This document shows positions 27,806-36,789 of a stretch of 64,000 nucleotides of DNA, one piece after another. The translations under genes and the position numbers were made by a program. How positions within the stretch are numbered: the stretch's first letter is position 1; the number at the start of each line of letters is the position of its first letter. The notes below the pieces were generated by a model. That model was given only the letters and a program-made list of their open reading frames with translations. It was not told the DNA's origin and made no database searches. The DNA is from JBBQUN01 sp963698395 (lineage in GTDB: Bacteria; Actinomycetota; Acidimicrobiia; Acidimicrobiales; SZUA-35): contig CAVOQQ010000002.1 of the NCBI GenBank assembly GCA_963698395.1, positions 62,001-126,000 on the forward strand. The letters run 5' to 3'.

Positions 27806-28393
27806 GCATGGGGGCCCGACGACGATCTGAACGCGGCGCCGTCATGGTCGAAGCAGCGATCACGGCGCCGCTGTTGTTCTTGATGATCTTCGGCGTGATC
27901 GAGATGAGTCTGATGTTGCGTGATCGCGTCGCTCTCGATGCGGTCGGTCACGATGCCGCAAGGGCAGCGGCCATCGTCGGCAACGACCAGGAAGCCGACC
28001 ACCACATTCTCGAGGTGGTGATGGACAGCGCATCGCCGATCGCCGAGGAGAACATCACCAAGATCGTGGTGTTTCGTGCCGATGGTCCGTCGGCGTCGGT
28101 GCCACCGGCATGCCTCGTCGGTTCCCAGGACAACACCGACCAGTGCAATCGCTACATCCCGCTCCAGTACCTCGAACCGTTGAGCGAGTTCGGATGCCGC
28201 GCCGATCGCAACCTCGATCGATTCTGGTGCCCGAGTCGAGCGCGTGGTCGCTCAGAGCGCGGCGAACGGTGGCCCGCCGGACTACATCGGCGTCTACCTG
28301 GAGTTCGACCGGTCCATGGTGACCGGCTTCTTCGGCAAGGAACAGACGTTGACGTCGACCACCATCGTGCGAATCGAACCGAGGGACCGGTGA
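27802..28393 (+). CDS. TadE-like pseudopilin (frameshifted)
   Basis: The product has the TadE-type motif G-AVMVEAAITAPLLFLMIFG near the N-terminus (residues ~13-32), followed by an extracellular part with two Cys (PACLVGSQ, FGCRADRN). Near 28230 one extra base breaks the frame. Beyond it the sequence reads RVVAQSAANGGPPDYIGV and ends VRIEPRDR, mirroring the VMRIEPRFEP end of the next gene. The length would be about 196 residues. It overlaps the preceding stop (ATGA) and the next start (TGATG), so it is one operon. The break is probably a sequence error. Confidence 0.72.
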
Positions 28394-28956
28394 TGCGGAC
28401 TCGCGAGCGCGGTGCCGTCATGCTCGAGGTGGCGCTCGTCGTCCCCTTGCTGGCGACCCTGGTGCTCGGGGTCGCCGAGTTGGGATTGCATGTCCGTGAC
28501 GCCCAGAGCATCACCGCCGCGTCGCAATCGGGCGCCCGAGTGGTGTCGTCGGGTGGCAACAGCCGACTGTCGGACTACGACGCCTTGATGACGATGGCGG
28601 CGCCGCTGTCGAACTTCGACACGGTGGCGATCGAACGGATCATCGTCTTCGTGCCGACCAGCGACGGAGGGCTGCCGACCGGCTGTGATGTCGGACCGGT
28701 CGACGACATCTGTAACCACTACGACGGCGGATCGCTCGCGCTGACGCCGGCGGCCTTCACCGGCACGACCGACTGCGGCGTGTTCGATCCCGACCGATTC
28801 TGGTGTCCGCTCGACCGTGAGACGGATCAGGGAGCCGGGACCGACTGGGTCGGTGTGCGGGTCGAGGTGCTCCACGAGAGCGTCGCCCCCTTCCTCCCCG
28901 ACCGCACGATCGCCGACACCACGGTCATGCGGATCGAACCGAGGTTCGAGCCATGA
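28393..28956 (+). CDS. TadE/TadF-like pseudopilin
   Basis: This 187-residue protein starts MRTRERGAVMLEVALVVPLL, a TadE/F-type prepilin signal (G, then Glu at +5). The extracellular part has paired Cys (PTGCDVGPVDDICNH, DCGVFDPDRFWCP) and shares the DRFWCP and RIEP segments with the preceding protein, so the two are paralogues. It would be a minor pilin or a component of a Tad pilus. It shares TGATG and ATGA junctions with its neighbours. Confidence 0.78.
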   Translation: MRTRERGAVMLEVALVVPLLATLVLGVAELGLHVRDAQSITAASQSGARVVSSGGNSRLSDYDALMTMAAPLSNFDTVAIERIIVFVPTSDGGLPTGCDVGPVDDICNHYDGGSLALTPAAFTGTTDCGVFDPDRFWCPLDRETDQGAGTDWVGVRVEVLHESVAPFLPDRTIADTTVMRIEPRFEP

Positions 28957-30437
28957 CCGAGGTTCGCGTCGACGTCGAGCTCGGGCCGGACGCCGCACGC
29001 GCAGAGGAGGGCTACGCCATGGCGATGCTCGCGCTGCTCTTGATCCCCCTGCTGGCCATCGCGGCCATCGGTGTGGATCTCGGCGTGTGGTATCTCCAGG
29101 CCCAGCAGAATCAGCGCATCGCCGACGCGAGCGCCTTGGCTTCGGTGGTGTGGCTCCCCGACGGGGTGGCGGCGACCGCGGTGGCCGAGGAAGCCGTACG
29201 ACGAAATGGGCTCGAGCCCGGCGTCGATTCAACGGTCGACATCACGATGCTGGGGCAGAATCGAGTGAAGGTCCGCGTGGCGACCAAGAGCAAGCTCGGG
29301 TTCTCCCAGCTGTTCTTCGACGACTTCGCGATCACCCGGTCGTCGATCGCCGAGTACAACCGGCCCCTCGCACTGGGCAGTCCTGTCAACACGCTCGGGA
29401 CCCCGTCACTGTGGCTCGCCGTCTCGGGTGAGTGCTCGGTTCGTGAGAACGGCGATCTCCGGGTCGCCCAGTGGATGGCCGCCTACCCGGGCGGCTTCTA
29501 CCCACCGAACGATTGCTTTGGCACTGCGAACCCCGATTACACCGGCGAGTACCTCTACGCGGTGACGATCCGGAGCAAGCCCTTGGCACCGGTCAGGCTC
29601 GAGGTCTTCGATGGAACCTACTCGCCGTACTCCGGTATCGGGACCGACAGCGAGCTGGTGAACCCGTCGAACTTCGACACTCGCTTCGAATTCTTCGACG
29701 CCGACGGTGCTCCCTTCGACGTCGATTCGGCGACCAAGCTGGTCGACCTCGTCGTTCCCGGCGGCGACACCGACTACGAGGCGGCGTGGAAGTCGATCGG
29801 TACGATTCCCGACCCGGAACCAGGCACCTACTATCTCCGGGTGACGACCCAGGGCGGGGGCAACCACTCTGGCGGCTCGAATGGCTTTGCCCTACGTGCC
29901 TTCAGCGGAACGAACTACGCACTCTGTTCGACCCTCACGAGCGCCTTCGAATACGACCCCACGTGCCCACAGGTCTCGGCGGTCGAAGATCTGTCGCTCT
30001 ACGCCTCGTTGAGCGGGGGGTCGAGCGAGTTCTACCTGGCCGAGATCGGACCGGAGCACGCAGGAAAGCGGTTCGAGGTGTCGCTTTTCGACGTCGGTGA
30101 AGGAGCCGAACGGATCGAGATCCTCGACCCTGATGGCAACGAGGTGACCTTCGATTGGTCGACCGATTGCTCGGCCACGACCCCCGCCGGCGGTTGCTCG
30201 GGGTCAGGAAATCAGCTCGATGTGAGTGGCGACGGGCAGCAGGTCAATCCGAACACCCTGTCGCGCAGCCGCTACAACGACCGGATCGTCGTGGCATCGG
30301 TCCAGCTTCCCAACGATTACGCCACGCGCTACACCGGCCGCTGGTGGCGGATTCGCTACACCTACGGCAGTGACATCACCGATCGCACGACCTGGTCGGT
30401 GCGGATGGTCGGCGATCCGGTGCGACTCGCAGGCTGA
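28953..30437 (+). CDS. TadG-like secreted or membrane-tethered protein
   Basis: The 494-residue protein has an N-terminal hydrophobic helix (EEGYAMAMLALLLIPLLAIA) with the pilus-assembly TadG-type start (GVDLGVWYLQAQQNQRIADA). About 350 residues of extracellular beta-rich sequence follow, with several Cys and PPC-like domain segments (EFYLAEIGPEHAGKRFEVSL). It is the last gene of the pseudopilin operon and overlaps the previous stop by 4 bp. A role as an adhesin or shaft component is inferred. Confidence 0.7.
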   Translation: MTEVRVDVELGPDAARAEEGYAMAMLALLLIPLLAIAAIGVDLGVWYLQAQQNQRIADASALASVVWLPDGVAATAVAEEAVRRNGLEPGVDSTVDITMLGQNRVKVRVATKSKLGFSQLFFDDFAITRSSIAEYNRPLALGSPVNTLGTPSLWLAVSGECSVRENGDLRVAQWMAAYPGGFYPPNDCFGTANPDYTGEYLYAVTIRSKPLAPVRLEVFDGTYSPYSGIGTDSELVNPSNFDTRFEFFDADGAPFDVDSATKLVDLVVPGGDTDYEAAWKSIGTIPDPEPGTYYLRVTTQGGGNHSGGSNGFALRAFSGTNYALCSTLTSAFEYDPTCPQVSAVEDLSLYASLSGGSSEFYLAEIGPEHAGKRFEVSLFDVGEGAERIEILDPDGNEVTFDWSTDCSATTPAGGCSGSGNQLDVSGDGQQVNPNTLSRSRYNDRIVVASVQLPNDYATRYTGRWWRIRYTYGSDITDRTTWSVRMVGDPVRLAG

Positions 30438-30448
30438 GTGGAAGGCGA

Positions 30449-30622
30449 TCAGCGCTTCCAGTGTCGCGGCCACAGGAGTGCAGCGGCGAAGCCGACGACG
30501 AGGCCTGCAGTCAGTCGGAAGGCGCCGCCACTCATCTGCTCGAGTGTGCTCGGGTCGACGACCGGTTCGTCGGGCTCGTCCATGGCGTCAGCCAGGGACG
30601 GCAGTGGTCGCTCGGCGGACAT
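30449..30622 (-). CDS. Small single-pass membrane protein, 57 residues
   Basis: This small gene codes for MSAERPLPSLADAMDEPD and onward, then a transmembrane helix (LTAGLVVGFAAALLWPRHWKR at the end). It starts 4 bp after the stop of the upstream lipoprotein gene on the same strand, so the two are probably one operon. Its stop at 30449 lies 12 bp after the end of the convergent TadG-like gene. No family is recognised. Confidence 0.55.
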   Translation of the reverse strand: MSAERPLPSLADAMDEPDEPVVDPSTLEQMSGGAFRLTAGLVVGFAAALLWPRHWKR

Positions 30623-30626
30623 CGAC

Positions 30627-31718
30627 TCAGCCGACCGGAGTCACGAGCATGGTGGTTCCGAGATCTTGCACCAGCCGGAAGGTCTCAGAACCCTCACCGA
30701 CGAAGATCTGCGAACCGGAGATCGTGGCGCTGCTGCTGGGAACCGGTTGCGTGAGGTCGGCCACGATGTCACCGACGCTCGTGATGTCCCACGACTCGAC
30801 CGAGACCTCGACCGAGTCCGGCACGCCCGGGAATTGCACCGGCCCGGTCGGCACCGTCTGTGTGCCGGCGACGGTGAGGGTGAGCACGGTGCCCTCGATC
30901 GATGCGATGGTGAAGATGGTCTCCTGGACGAAATCGATGCCGTTCAGGCTGAGTTCCTGGGTCTGCTTCCACGAGCCGCCGACGCCCATGGGTGCGGTCG
31001 GCAGGGCGTTGGCAAACTGGTTCTGGCCGGCAATCGACTCCATCATTTCCTGCAATGCAGCACTGTCGGCGCCCGCCGCTGGTGGAACATAGGCCTGTGA
31101 GACGACGTAACCCTGATCGTCGATGGTGCTGACGAACGCCGAGCCGACGAGCTGAGCGAGTTCGGCCTCCGAGGCCGCGACGATCGCAGGATCGGTTCCT
31201 TCGCCCATGCCGATGTCGGTGTACAGCGAGGTGAATTCGAAGCCGCCGTCGACGGCTCTCGAGGTGATCTCGATCTCGAAGAAGGTCTCGAGATCCTCGA
31301 CTTGGGACACCAGCTGGCCATCGATGGTCTGGCTCAGGGATTGCGTCTGCGACATCCGGGAGTTGTAGACCCCGTCGGCGATCTCGTATCGGAGCTCGAC
31401 GTAGGGTTCGGTGCCCTGATCGATCACCTCGATGATCGGCGGGTCGAGCGGCTTGGCGGGCACCGCTGCGGCAGTCGTCGTGGTGGTCTCATCGACCGTC
31501 GTGGTTTCGCCGGCCGTCGTGGTGGTGGTTTCGGCTTCGGTGGTCTCGACGCTCTCGGTCGCGACGGTCGTTGCCGCAGCATCCGCTTCGCCGTCGCTTC
31601 CGCCACAGCCGGCAGCAACGAGGGCCGAGCCGACGACGAAGGCCGCCATACGGCGACGGAGCAGCGGTGCCGAAGCGCCGCGACGGCGATCGATGGAGAC
31701 GAGGGAGGCGGGGATCAC
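30627..31718 (-). CDS. Lipoprotein of unknown function
   Basis: The 363-residue protein has a signal peptide with arginines (LLRRRMAAFVVGSALVAAGC) and a lipobox ending LVAAGC at about residue 38. A Thr/Glu-rich spacer follows (VETTEAETTTTTAGETTTVD) and then a domain of about 280 residues (VELRYEIADGVYNSRMSQTQ onward) with no motif I recognise; it ends LGTTMLVTPVG. It is anchored in the outer face of the membrane. A small membrane-protein gene follows at 4 bp. The start ATG at 31718 is only one choice; an ATG at 31649 (MAAFVV) would also give a signal peptide. Confidence 0.72.
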   Translation of the reverse strand: MIPASLVSIDRRRGASAPLLRRRMAAFVVGSALVAAGCGGSDGEADAAATTVATESVETTEAETTTTTAGETTTVDETTTTTAAAVPAKPLDPPIIEVIDQGTEPYVELRYEIADGVYNSRMSQTQSLSQTIDGQLVSQVEDLETFFEIEITSRAVDGGFEFTSLYTDIGMGEGTDPAIVAASEAELAQLVGSAFVSTIDDQGYVVSQAYVPPAAGADSAALQEMMESIAGQNQFANALPTAPMGVGGSWKQTQELSLNGIDFVQETIFTIASIEGTVLTLTVAGTQTVPTGPVQFPGVPDSVEVSVESWDITSVGDIVADLTQPVPSSSATISGSQIFVGEGSETFRLVQDLGTTMLVTPVG

Positions 31719-31774
31719 CCAGAAACCCTATCCGGGTCGTACGTTCCGACCGGATCAGCGGCCGGAACGATCAA

Positions 31775-32365
31775 TCAGCTTGCCGGGAGCCAGGCCGGTC
31801 GACGTGATTCGAAACTGGTGATGGCATCGGCGTGGCGGAGGCTGAGCCCGATGTCGTCGAGACCCTCGAGGAAGCGCTCCTGGGTGGCGTCGTCGAGCGG
31901 GAACGTCGTTTCGAACCCGATGGCCGGTGCTTCGACGGTGCGACGTCCGACGTCGATCGTGAGCTCGAGCGTGGCGTCGGCGTCGACCGCAGCCATGAGC
32001 CGGCTGACCTCGGCGGCGGTGAGTACCACCGGAACGAGTCCGTTCTTGGTCGAGTTGTTGCGGAAGATGTCGCCGAATCGAGGGCTGATGACGGCGTCGA
32101 ACCCGTACTGCTGGATGGCCCAGACGGCATGCTCGCGGGAGGATCCGACGCCGAAGTTCTCGCCGGCGATGAGGATGGTGGCGCCGGCGTAGCGCTCCTC
32201 GTTGAGGACGAAGCTCGGCTCGTCGCGCCATTCGGAGAAGAGGCCCTTCTCGAAGCCGGTCCGCTCGACCTGCTTGAGCCAGTCGGACGGAATGATCTGA
32301 TCGGTGTCGACGTCGGACCGGTCGAGCGGGACGGCGGTGCCGGTGACGATGCGTACAGCTTTCAT
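31775..32365 (-). CDS. leuD: 3-isopropylmalate dehydratase small subunit
   Basis: LeuD forms the swivel domain of isopropylmalate isomerase in leucine synthesis. The 196-residue protein starts MKAVRIVTGTAVPLDRSDVD and has the typical QIIPSDWLKQVERTGFEKGL and ATILIAGENFGVGSSREHA motifs. It follows leuC on the same strand with a 12-bp gap, so the two are co-transcribed. Its length is normal. Confidence 0.96.
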   Translation of the reverse strand: MKAVRIVTGTAVPLDRSDVDTDQIIPSDWLKQVERTGFEKGLFSEWRDEPSFVLNEERYAGATILIAGENFGVGSSREHAVWAIQQYGFDAVISPRFGDIFRNNSTKNGLVPVVLTAAEVSRLMAAVDADATLELTIDVGRRTVEAPAIGFETTFPLDDATQERFLEGLDDIGLSLRHADAITSFESRRPAWLPAS

Positions 32366-32377
32366 GATGGCTCTCTC

Positions 32378-33787
32378 TCAGATCAGGTCGGCGGGGGTCG
32401 CAAAGCGACCGACGATGGCGGTGGCGGCGGCGATCTCGGGTGAGACGAGGTGGGTGCGACCGCCCCGGCCCTGGCGGCCTTCGAAGTTGCGATTGCTGGT
32501 GGAGGCCGAACGCTCCCCGACGCTGAGCTTGTCGGGGTTCATGGCCAGACACATCGAACAGCCCGGGTCGCGCCAGTCGAAACCGGCCTCGATGAAGATC
32601 GTGTCGAGACCCTCCTCCTCGGCCTGTGCCTTGACCACCCACGAGCCGGGGACGACGAGGGTGCGCAGGCCATCGGCGACCTTGCGACCCTTCGCCACGG
32701 CGGCCGCCGCTCGAAGGTCTTCGATCCGTGAGTTGGTGCAGGACCCGATGAAGACGGTGTCGACCTTGATGTCGGCAAACGGTGTGCCTGCCTCGAGGCC
32801 CATGTACGCCAGGGCTCGCTCCGCCGCACTCCGGGCCGATGGGTCGGCGAAGTCGGCCGGATCGGGCACGACGCCCGAGATGGGCGCGACCTGACCGGGA
32901 TTGGTGCCCCACGACACCTGCGGGGTGATCGTGGTGGCGTCGATGACGACCTCGGCGTCGAACGTGGCGCCGTCGTCGGTGGGGAGCGTGGCCCACTCGG
33001 CCATGGCGGCGTCCCAGGCATCGCCTTTCGGGGCGTGGTCGCGGCCGGCGAGGTAGTCGAACGTCGTCTGGTCGGGGGCGATCATCCCGGCCTTGGCTCC
33101 CGCCTCGATCGACATGTTGCAGACCGTCATGCGGCCTTCCATCGACAGGTTCCGAATGGCCTCGCCCCGGTACTCGATGATGTGGCCGATGCCGCCGCCG
33201 GTGCCGATCGCTCCGATGATGGCGAGGATGAGGTCCTTCGCCGTCGACTCGGGTGGCAAGCTTCCCTCGACGGTGATCGCCATGGTCTTGGGTCGGACCT
33301 GGGGCAGGGTCTGGGTGGCGAGCACGTGCTCGACCTCGGAGGTGCCGATGCCGAACGCCAGGGCGCCGAAGGCACCGTGGGTGGCGGTGTGGGAGTCGCC
33401 GCACACGACGGTCATGCCGGGCTGCGTGAGGCCCTGCTCCGGGCCGATCACGTGCACGATGCCCTGGCCGGGCGAGCCCATCGGATGGTTCGTGATGCCG
33501 AACTCGGCGGTGTTGTTCCGCAGCGTCTGGATCTGCTTGGCGCTGATCTCGTCTTCGATCGGCTGATCGGTGTTCTCGGTCGGCACGTTGTGGTCTTCGG
33601 TGGCGACGGTGAGATCGGGGCGGCGAACGGTGCGATTCGCCAGACGCAAGCCATCGAAGGCCTGAGGCGACGTGACCTCGTGGACGAGATGGAGGTCGAT
33701 GTAGAGCAGATCGGGCTCGCCGGGGCCACCGGCAGCCACGAGATGCCGGTCCCAGAGCTTGTCGGCCAAGGTGCGGGGTTCAGTCAC
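32378..33787 (-). CDS. leuC: 3-isopropylmalate dehydratase large subunit
   Basis: LeuC is the aconitase-family subunit holding the [4Fe-4S] cluster. The 469-residue protein starts VTEPRTLADKLWDRHLVAAG and has VVCGDSHTATHGAFGALAFG, the cluster cysteine in FIGSCTNSRIEDLRAA, and the paired cysteines in DPGCSMCLAMNPD. The same enzyme also serves isoleucine synthesis by the citramalate route, which matches the citramalate synthase at 39118. A GTG start at 33787 has a GGATGGAG sequence upstream. It is divergent from an IclR-type regulator. Confidence 0.96.
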   Translation of the reverse strand: MTEPRTLADKLWDRHLVAAGGPGEPDLLYIDLHLVHEVTSPQAFDGLRLANRTVRRPDLTVATEDHNVPTENTDQPIEDEISAKQIQTLRNNTAEFGITNHPMGSPGQGIVHVIGPEQGLTQPGMTVVCGDSHTATHGAFGALAFGIGTSEVEHVLATQTLPQVRPKTMAITVEGSLPPESTAKDLILAIIGAIGTGGGIGHIIEYRGEAIRNLSMEGRMTVCNMSIEAGAKAGMIAPDQTTFDYLAGRDHAPKGDAWDAAMAEWATLPTDDGATFDAEVVIDATTITPQVSWGTNPGQVAPISGVVPDPADFADPSARSAAERALAYMGLEAGTPFADIKVDTVFIGSCTNSRIEDLRAAAAVAKGRKVADGLRTLVVPGSWVVKAQAEEEGLDTIFIEAGFDWRDPGCSMCLAMNPDKLSVGERSASTSNRNFEGRQGRGGRTHLVSPEIAAATAIVGRFATPADLI

Positions 33788-33816
33788 GCGTGCTCCATCC
33801 AGGAAGGGTTCGCAAA

Positions 33817-33842
33817 TCTCATCATTTGAGACGGTAGTCTCA
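33817..33842. promoter_or_regulatory. Overlapping inverted repeats between leuC and the IclR gene
   Basis: TCTCA-tcatt-TGAGA (33817-33831) and GAGAC-ggta-GTCTC (33828-33841) overlap in the 59-bp divergent gap. An IclR-family regulator next to leuCD (as in NdgR/LtbR systems) is known to bind this kind of site and control leucine genes. The site ends only 5 bp before the IclR start, so it may also control its own gene. Confidence 0.55.
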
Positions 33843-33846
33843 TCTG

Positions 33847-34545
33847 GTGGACGACAGCGTAGCCTCTCCCGCCCCACCCAACACCCCACCTCGCACGACG
33901 GTGACCAGCGGGGTCGGTGTGCTCGACAAGTCGATGCTGGTGATCGAGGCGCTCGCCGGTCAACCGTGCTCGCTCAACGAACTCGTCGAACGCAGCGGCC
34001 TGAACCGAGCGACGGCCCACCGGCTCGCCTCGGCGCTCAGCGAGCATGGGTTGGCCCGCCGGCTCGACGACGGCCGATTCGCGCTGGGCTTCCGACTCCT
34101 CGAGTTGGGGCGACGGGTGGCCGACGAACTCCCCCTGGCTGCGCTGGCACAGCCGATTCTCGAGCGGCTGCGAGCCGAGACGCAGGAGAGCGCCCAGCTC
34201 TACGTACGCGACGGCGCCGTACGCATCTGTGTCGCTGCCGCCGAATCCGAGCACGGACTCCGCACCATCGTGCCCGTGGGTCGCCGCCTCACCATGGCCA
34301 AGGGCTCGGCCGCCTCGGCCCTCCTCGGTCAGGGACTCGAGCACGGCTTTGTCGTCTCGGTCGGCGAACGAGAACCCGGCGTCGCCTCGGTGAGTGCACC
34401 AGTCAGGGGAGCCTCCGGCGACGTGGTGGCTGCCATCAGCGTCTCGGGCCCGATCGACCGGACGTCAGACGACCCCGGCGACCGCTACGGCCAACAGGTG
34501 GTCGCCGCTGCCCGCACCCTCGAATCGGCGCTCGGTTTGCGCTAG
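33847..34545 (+). CDS. IclR-family transcriptional regulator (NdgR/LtbR-like)
   Basis: The 232-residue protein has a winged helix-turn-helix (VGVLDKSMLVIEALAGQPCS, LNELVERSGLNRATAHRLAS) and the IclR effector domain (ETQESAQLYVRDGAVRICVA through the C-terminal VSGPIDRTSDD region). Divergent placement against leuCD is the known arrangement of the actinobacterial leucine regulators NdgR and LtbR. The GTG start leaves almost no leader, so it may be leaderless. Confidence 0.88.
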   Translation: MDDSVASPAPPNTPPRTTVTSGVGVLDKSMLVIEALAGQPCSLNELVERSGLNRATAHRLASALSEHGLARRLDDGRFALGFRLLELGRRVADELPLAALAQPILERLRAETQESAQLYVRDGAVRICVAAAESEHGLRTIVPVGRRLTMAKGSAASALLGQGLEHGFVVSVGEREPGVASVSAPVRGASGDVVAAISVSGPIDRTSDDPGDRYGQQVVAAARTLESALGLR

Positions 34546-34580
34546 CGCGATCTCCTCGCCTCGACCGGGTCGTTGGACGG

Positions 34581-35408
34581 CTACTCCTTGAGGGCGCCCG
34601 ACATCATCCCTGCAAGGAAGTACCGGCCCAGGAAGATGTAGATCAAGAGTGTGGGAACGGCGGCGAGGAACGAGGCGGCCATCTGGACGTTCCAGGCGAT
34701 GATCTGCGAGCCGGCGAGGTTGTTCAACGCAACGGTGACCGGCCACGACGAATTGTTGGTGAGGACGACGGCGAACAGGAAGTCGTTCCACGCCGACGTG
34801 AACTGCCAGATGTAGACCACGACGAAGCTCGGGATCGCCAGTGGCACCATGATGTAGCGGTAGGTCTGGAAGATCCCGGCTCCGTCGATCTTCGCGGCCT
34901 CGAGCAACGTGTTCGGAAGCGTGGCGAAGTAGTTGCGGAAGATCAACGTGGTGATCGGGATCCCGTAGATGACGTGAACGAGGACGAGTCCCCAGGTCGA
35001 GCCGGCCAATCCGATTTCCGACATGAAGTCGACGAGTGGGATGAGGATGGCCTGATACGGAATGAACATGCCGAAGAGGAGGAACGGGAAGATCGCGTCG
35101 GCTCCTTTGAACTTCCACTTGGCGAGAACGAATCCGTTGACCGATCCGAGGAGGCTCGACAACGTCGCTGCCGGCACGACGATCTTGAGCGAATTCCACA
35201 GGTTCGGGGCCAACGCATCCCAAGCGGCGGTGAAGTTGTCGAAGGACAGCCCAGATGGCAGATCCCACATCGTGGCCAGCGAAACCTCGTCGAAGCTCTT
35301 GAATCCGGTGTTCAACATCACGAACATCGGCACCAGATAGAAGCCGGCCATGGCGAGGAGCGGGATGTGCTTCCAGGAGCGATCGCTGTGCTTGGCGTCG
35401 GTGCTCAT
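34581..35408 (-). CDS. Sugar ABC transporter permease (MalG-type)
   Basis: The 275-residue integral membrane protein belongs to the binding-protein-dependent permeases, MalG/LacG type. It has about six helices and the EAA motif as EAAKIDGAGIFQTYRYIMVPL. It ends LAGMMSGALKE. Its start overlaps the MalF-type gene stop by 4 bp (ATGA at 35405-35408). The transported sugar cannot be told. The ATPase gene is absent from the neighbourhood, so a shared MsiK-like ATPase may serve it. Confidence 0.92.
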   Translation of the reverse strand: MSTDAKHSDRSWKHIPLLAMAGFYLVPMFVMLNTGFKSFDEVSLATMWDLPSGLSFDNFTAAWDALAPNLWNSLKIVVPAATLSSLLGSVNGFVLAKWKFKGADAIFPFLLFGMFIPYQAILIPLVDFMSEIGLAGSTWGLVLVHVIYGIPITTLIFRNYFATLPNTLLEAAKIDGAGIFQTYRYIMVPLAIPSFVVVYIWQFTSAWNDFLFAVVLTNNSSWPVTVALNNLAGSQIIAWNVQMAASFLAAVPTLLIYIFLGRYFLAGMMSGALKE

Positions 35409-36328
35409 GATTCTCGCTCCTGACGCAGGGTGAACCAAAGGTAGGGAATGACCAGCACGGCAACCGACAACAACAGCACCATGCCGATGGCAGCACCTCG
35501 ACCGAAGAAGTAGCCGTCGAAGGTCGTGGTCCACATGTACGTGGCAGGCACGTCGAGCGCCACCTGCTTGCCGGCGAGCGCGATCACGAGGTCGAAGACC
35601 TTGAGCGAGATGTGGCCCAAGATGATGATGGCGCTGAGCGTCACCGGGCGCAGGAGGGGCATGATCACCAGGCGATAGATCTGGAATTCGCTGGCTCCGT
35701 CGACCCGTGCGGCTTCCCGCAAGGTCGTCGGGATGGCCCGAAGGCCGGCGAGGTACAACGCCATCGTGTAGCCCGACATCTGCCAGACGGCAGGGAGCGC
35801 AACGGCGGCAATGCCCCACTCTGGCGTTGCGTACCAGGTGTTGACCAAGAAATCGAGGCCCAGGTTGTCGAAGAGGAGGTTGAGTCCGCTCAACCGGTCG
35901 CCCTGCGCCGGATTCATCAGCCAGCGCCAGACGACACCGGTGACGATGAACGAGATGGCCATCGGAAAGAGGAAGAGCGTTCGGTAGATGCCTTCCCCTC
36001 TGATGCCTTGGTCGAGCAGGACAGCAAGCAAGAGACCGATGGTCAGACAGCCGAGGACGAAGACCACGGTGAAGATGATCGTGTTCTCGATGTCGATCTG
36101 GAAGCGGGCATCATCGGCGAGCTGCTGGTAGTTGTCGGCGCCGACGAACGTGTAGTCAGGGAGTAGTCCCTTCCAAGCGCTCACCGACACCCGGGCGGTC
36201 CAGCCGATGAATCCGTAGACGAACACCAGGACGGCGATGAGTGAGGGGAGTACCCAGACGAATCCCCACCACTTGTCCATCCGAAGACGGGGTCGGCGGT
36301 GAGTGCGAGCAGCGGTGATGACAGTCAT
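35405..36328 (-). CDS. Sugar ABC transporter permease (MalF-type)
   Basis: The 307-residue permease has an N-terminal cytoplasmic RRPRLRMDKW segment, then six predicted helices and the EAA motif EAARVDGASEFQIYRLVIMPL. It pairs with the MalG-type permease as a heterodimer. It lies 66 bp after the truncated substrate-binding protein gene, in the usual order binding protein-MalF-MalG. Confidence 0.92.
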   Translation of the reverse strand: MTVITAARTHRRPRLRMDKWWGFVWVLPSLIAVLVFVYGFIGWTARVSVSAWKGLLPDYTFVGADNYQQLADDARFQIDIENTIIFTVVFVLGCLTIGLLLAVLLDQGIRGEGIYRTLFLFPMAISFIVTGVVWRWLMNPAQGDRLSGLNLLFDNLGLDFLVNTWYATPEWGIAAVALPAVWQMSGYTMALYLAGLRAIPTTLREAARVDGASEFQIYRLVIMPLLRPVTLSAIIILGHISLKVFDLVIALAGKQVALDVPATYMWTTTFDGYFFGRGAAIGMVLLLSVAVLVIPYLWFTLRQERES

Positions 36329-36394
36329 GAGGTCTCCGAACTGGTGAGGAGGGTCGCGGCCGGTTGGACCGACCGCGACCCGCCAACCAAACCG

Positions 36395-36786
36395 TCAGCT
36401 GTTCTCAGCGGCGGCGGCCACGAGGGCCGATTGGAATTCGGCCACGTCGCGCGTGGTGAGGAAGAGGCCGGTGGCGGTGTCGATCTCGGACTTCCAGGAG
36501 TCGTTGGCGACGACGCCGTGGGTCAGGCTCCCGACCACGGTGTTGGACGCCCAGTCATCCATTGCCGACAGGAGGTACTCGCCGTAGAGCGAGCGGTCGG
36601 CGTCGTTGCGGGCGGGGATCGAGCCCTTCACCGGGTTGAACGCATCCTGACCGGCCTCGGAGCCGGCGACCCGCAACCACTGAATGGCGGCGTCGCGGTT
36701 CGGTGCATCCTTGGCGAGCACGAAGCTGTCGGATAGGAACTGGAAGGTGCCGTCGGTTCCAGGAACCGGTGCCCAACACCCTGGCT
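36395..36786 (-). pseudogene. Sugar ABC transporter substrate-binding protein, C-terminal fragment
   Basis: The visible part is the C-terminal part of a family 1 solute-binding protein: GWAPVPGTDGTFQFLSD-type start (the frame shifts by one base near 36772), then FVLAKDAPNRDAAIQWLR, FNPVKGSIPARNDADRSLY, and ending VAEFQSALVAAAAENS. Only about 130 of the usual 400-450 residues remain. The upstream end stops where the 25-bp tandem array begins at 36790. The missing part, including the signal peptide, is not found elsewhere in the window. It is either a true deletion at the repeat or an assembly collapse. Confidence 0.78.
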
Positions 36787-36789
36787 CGC

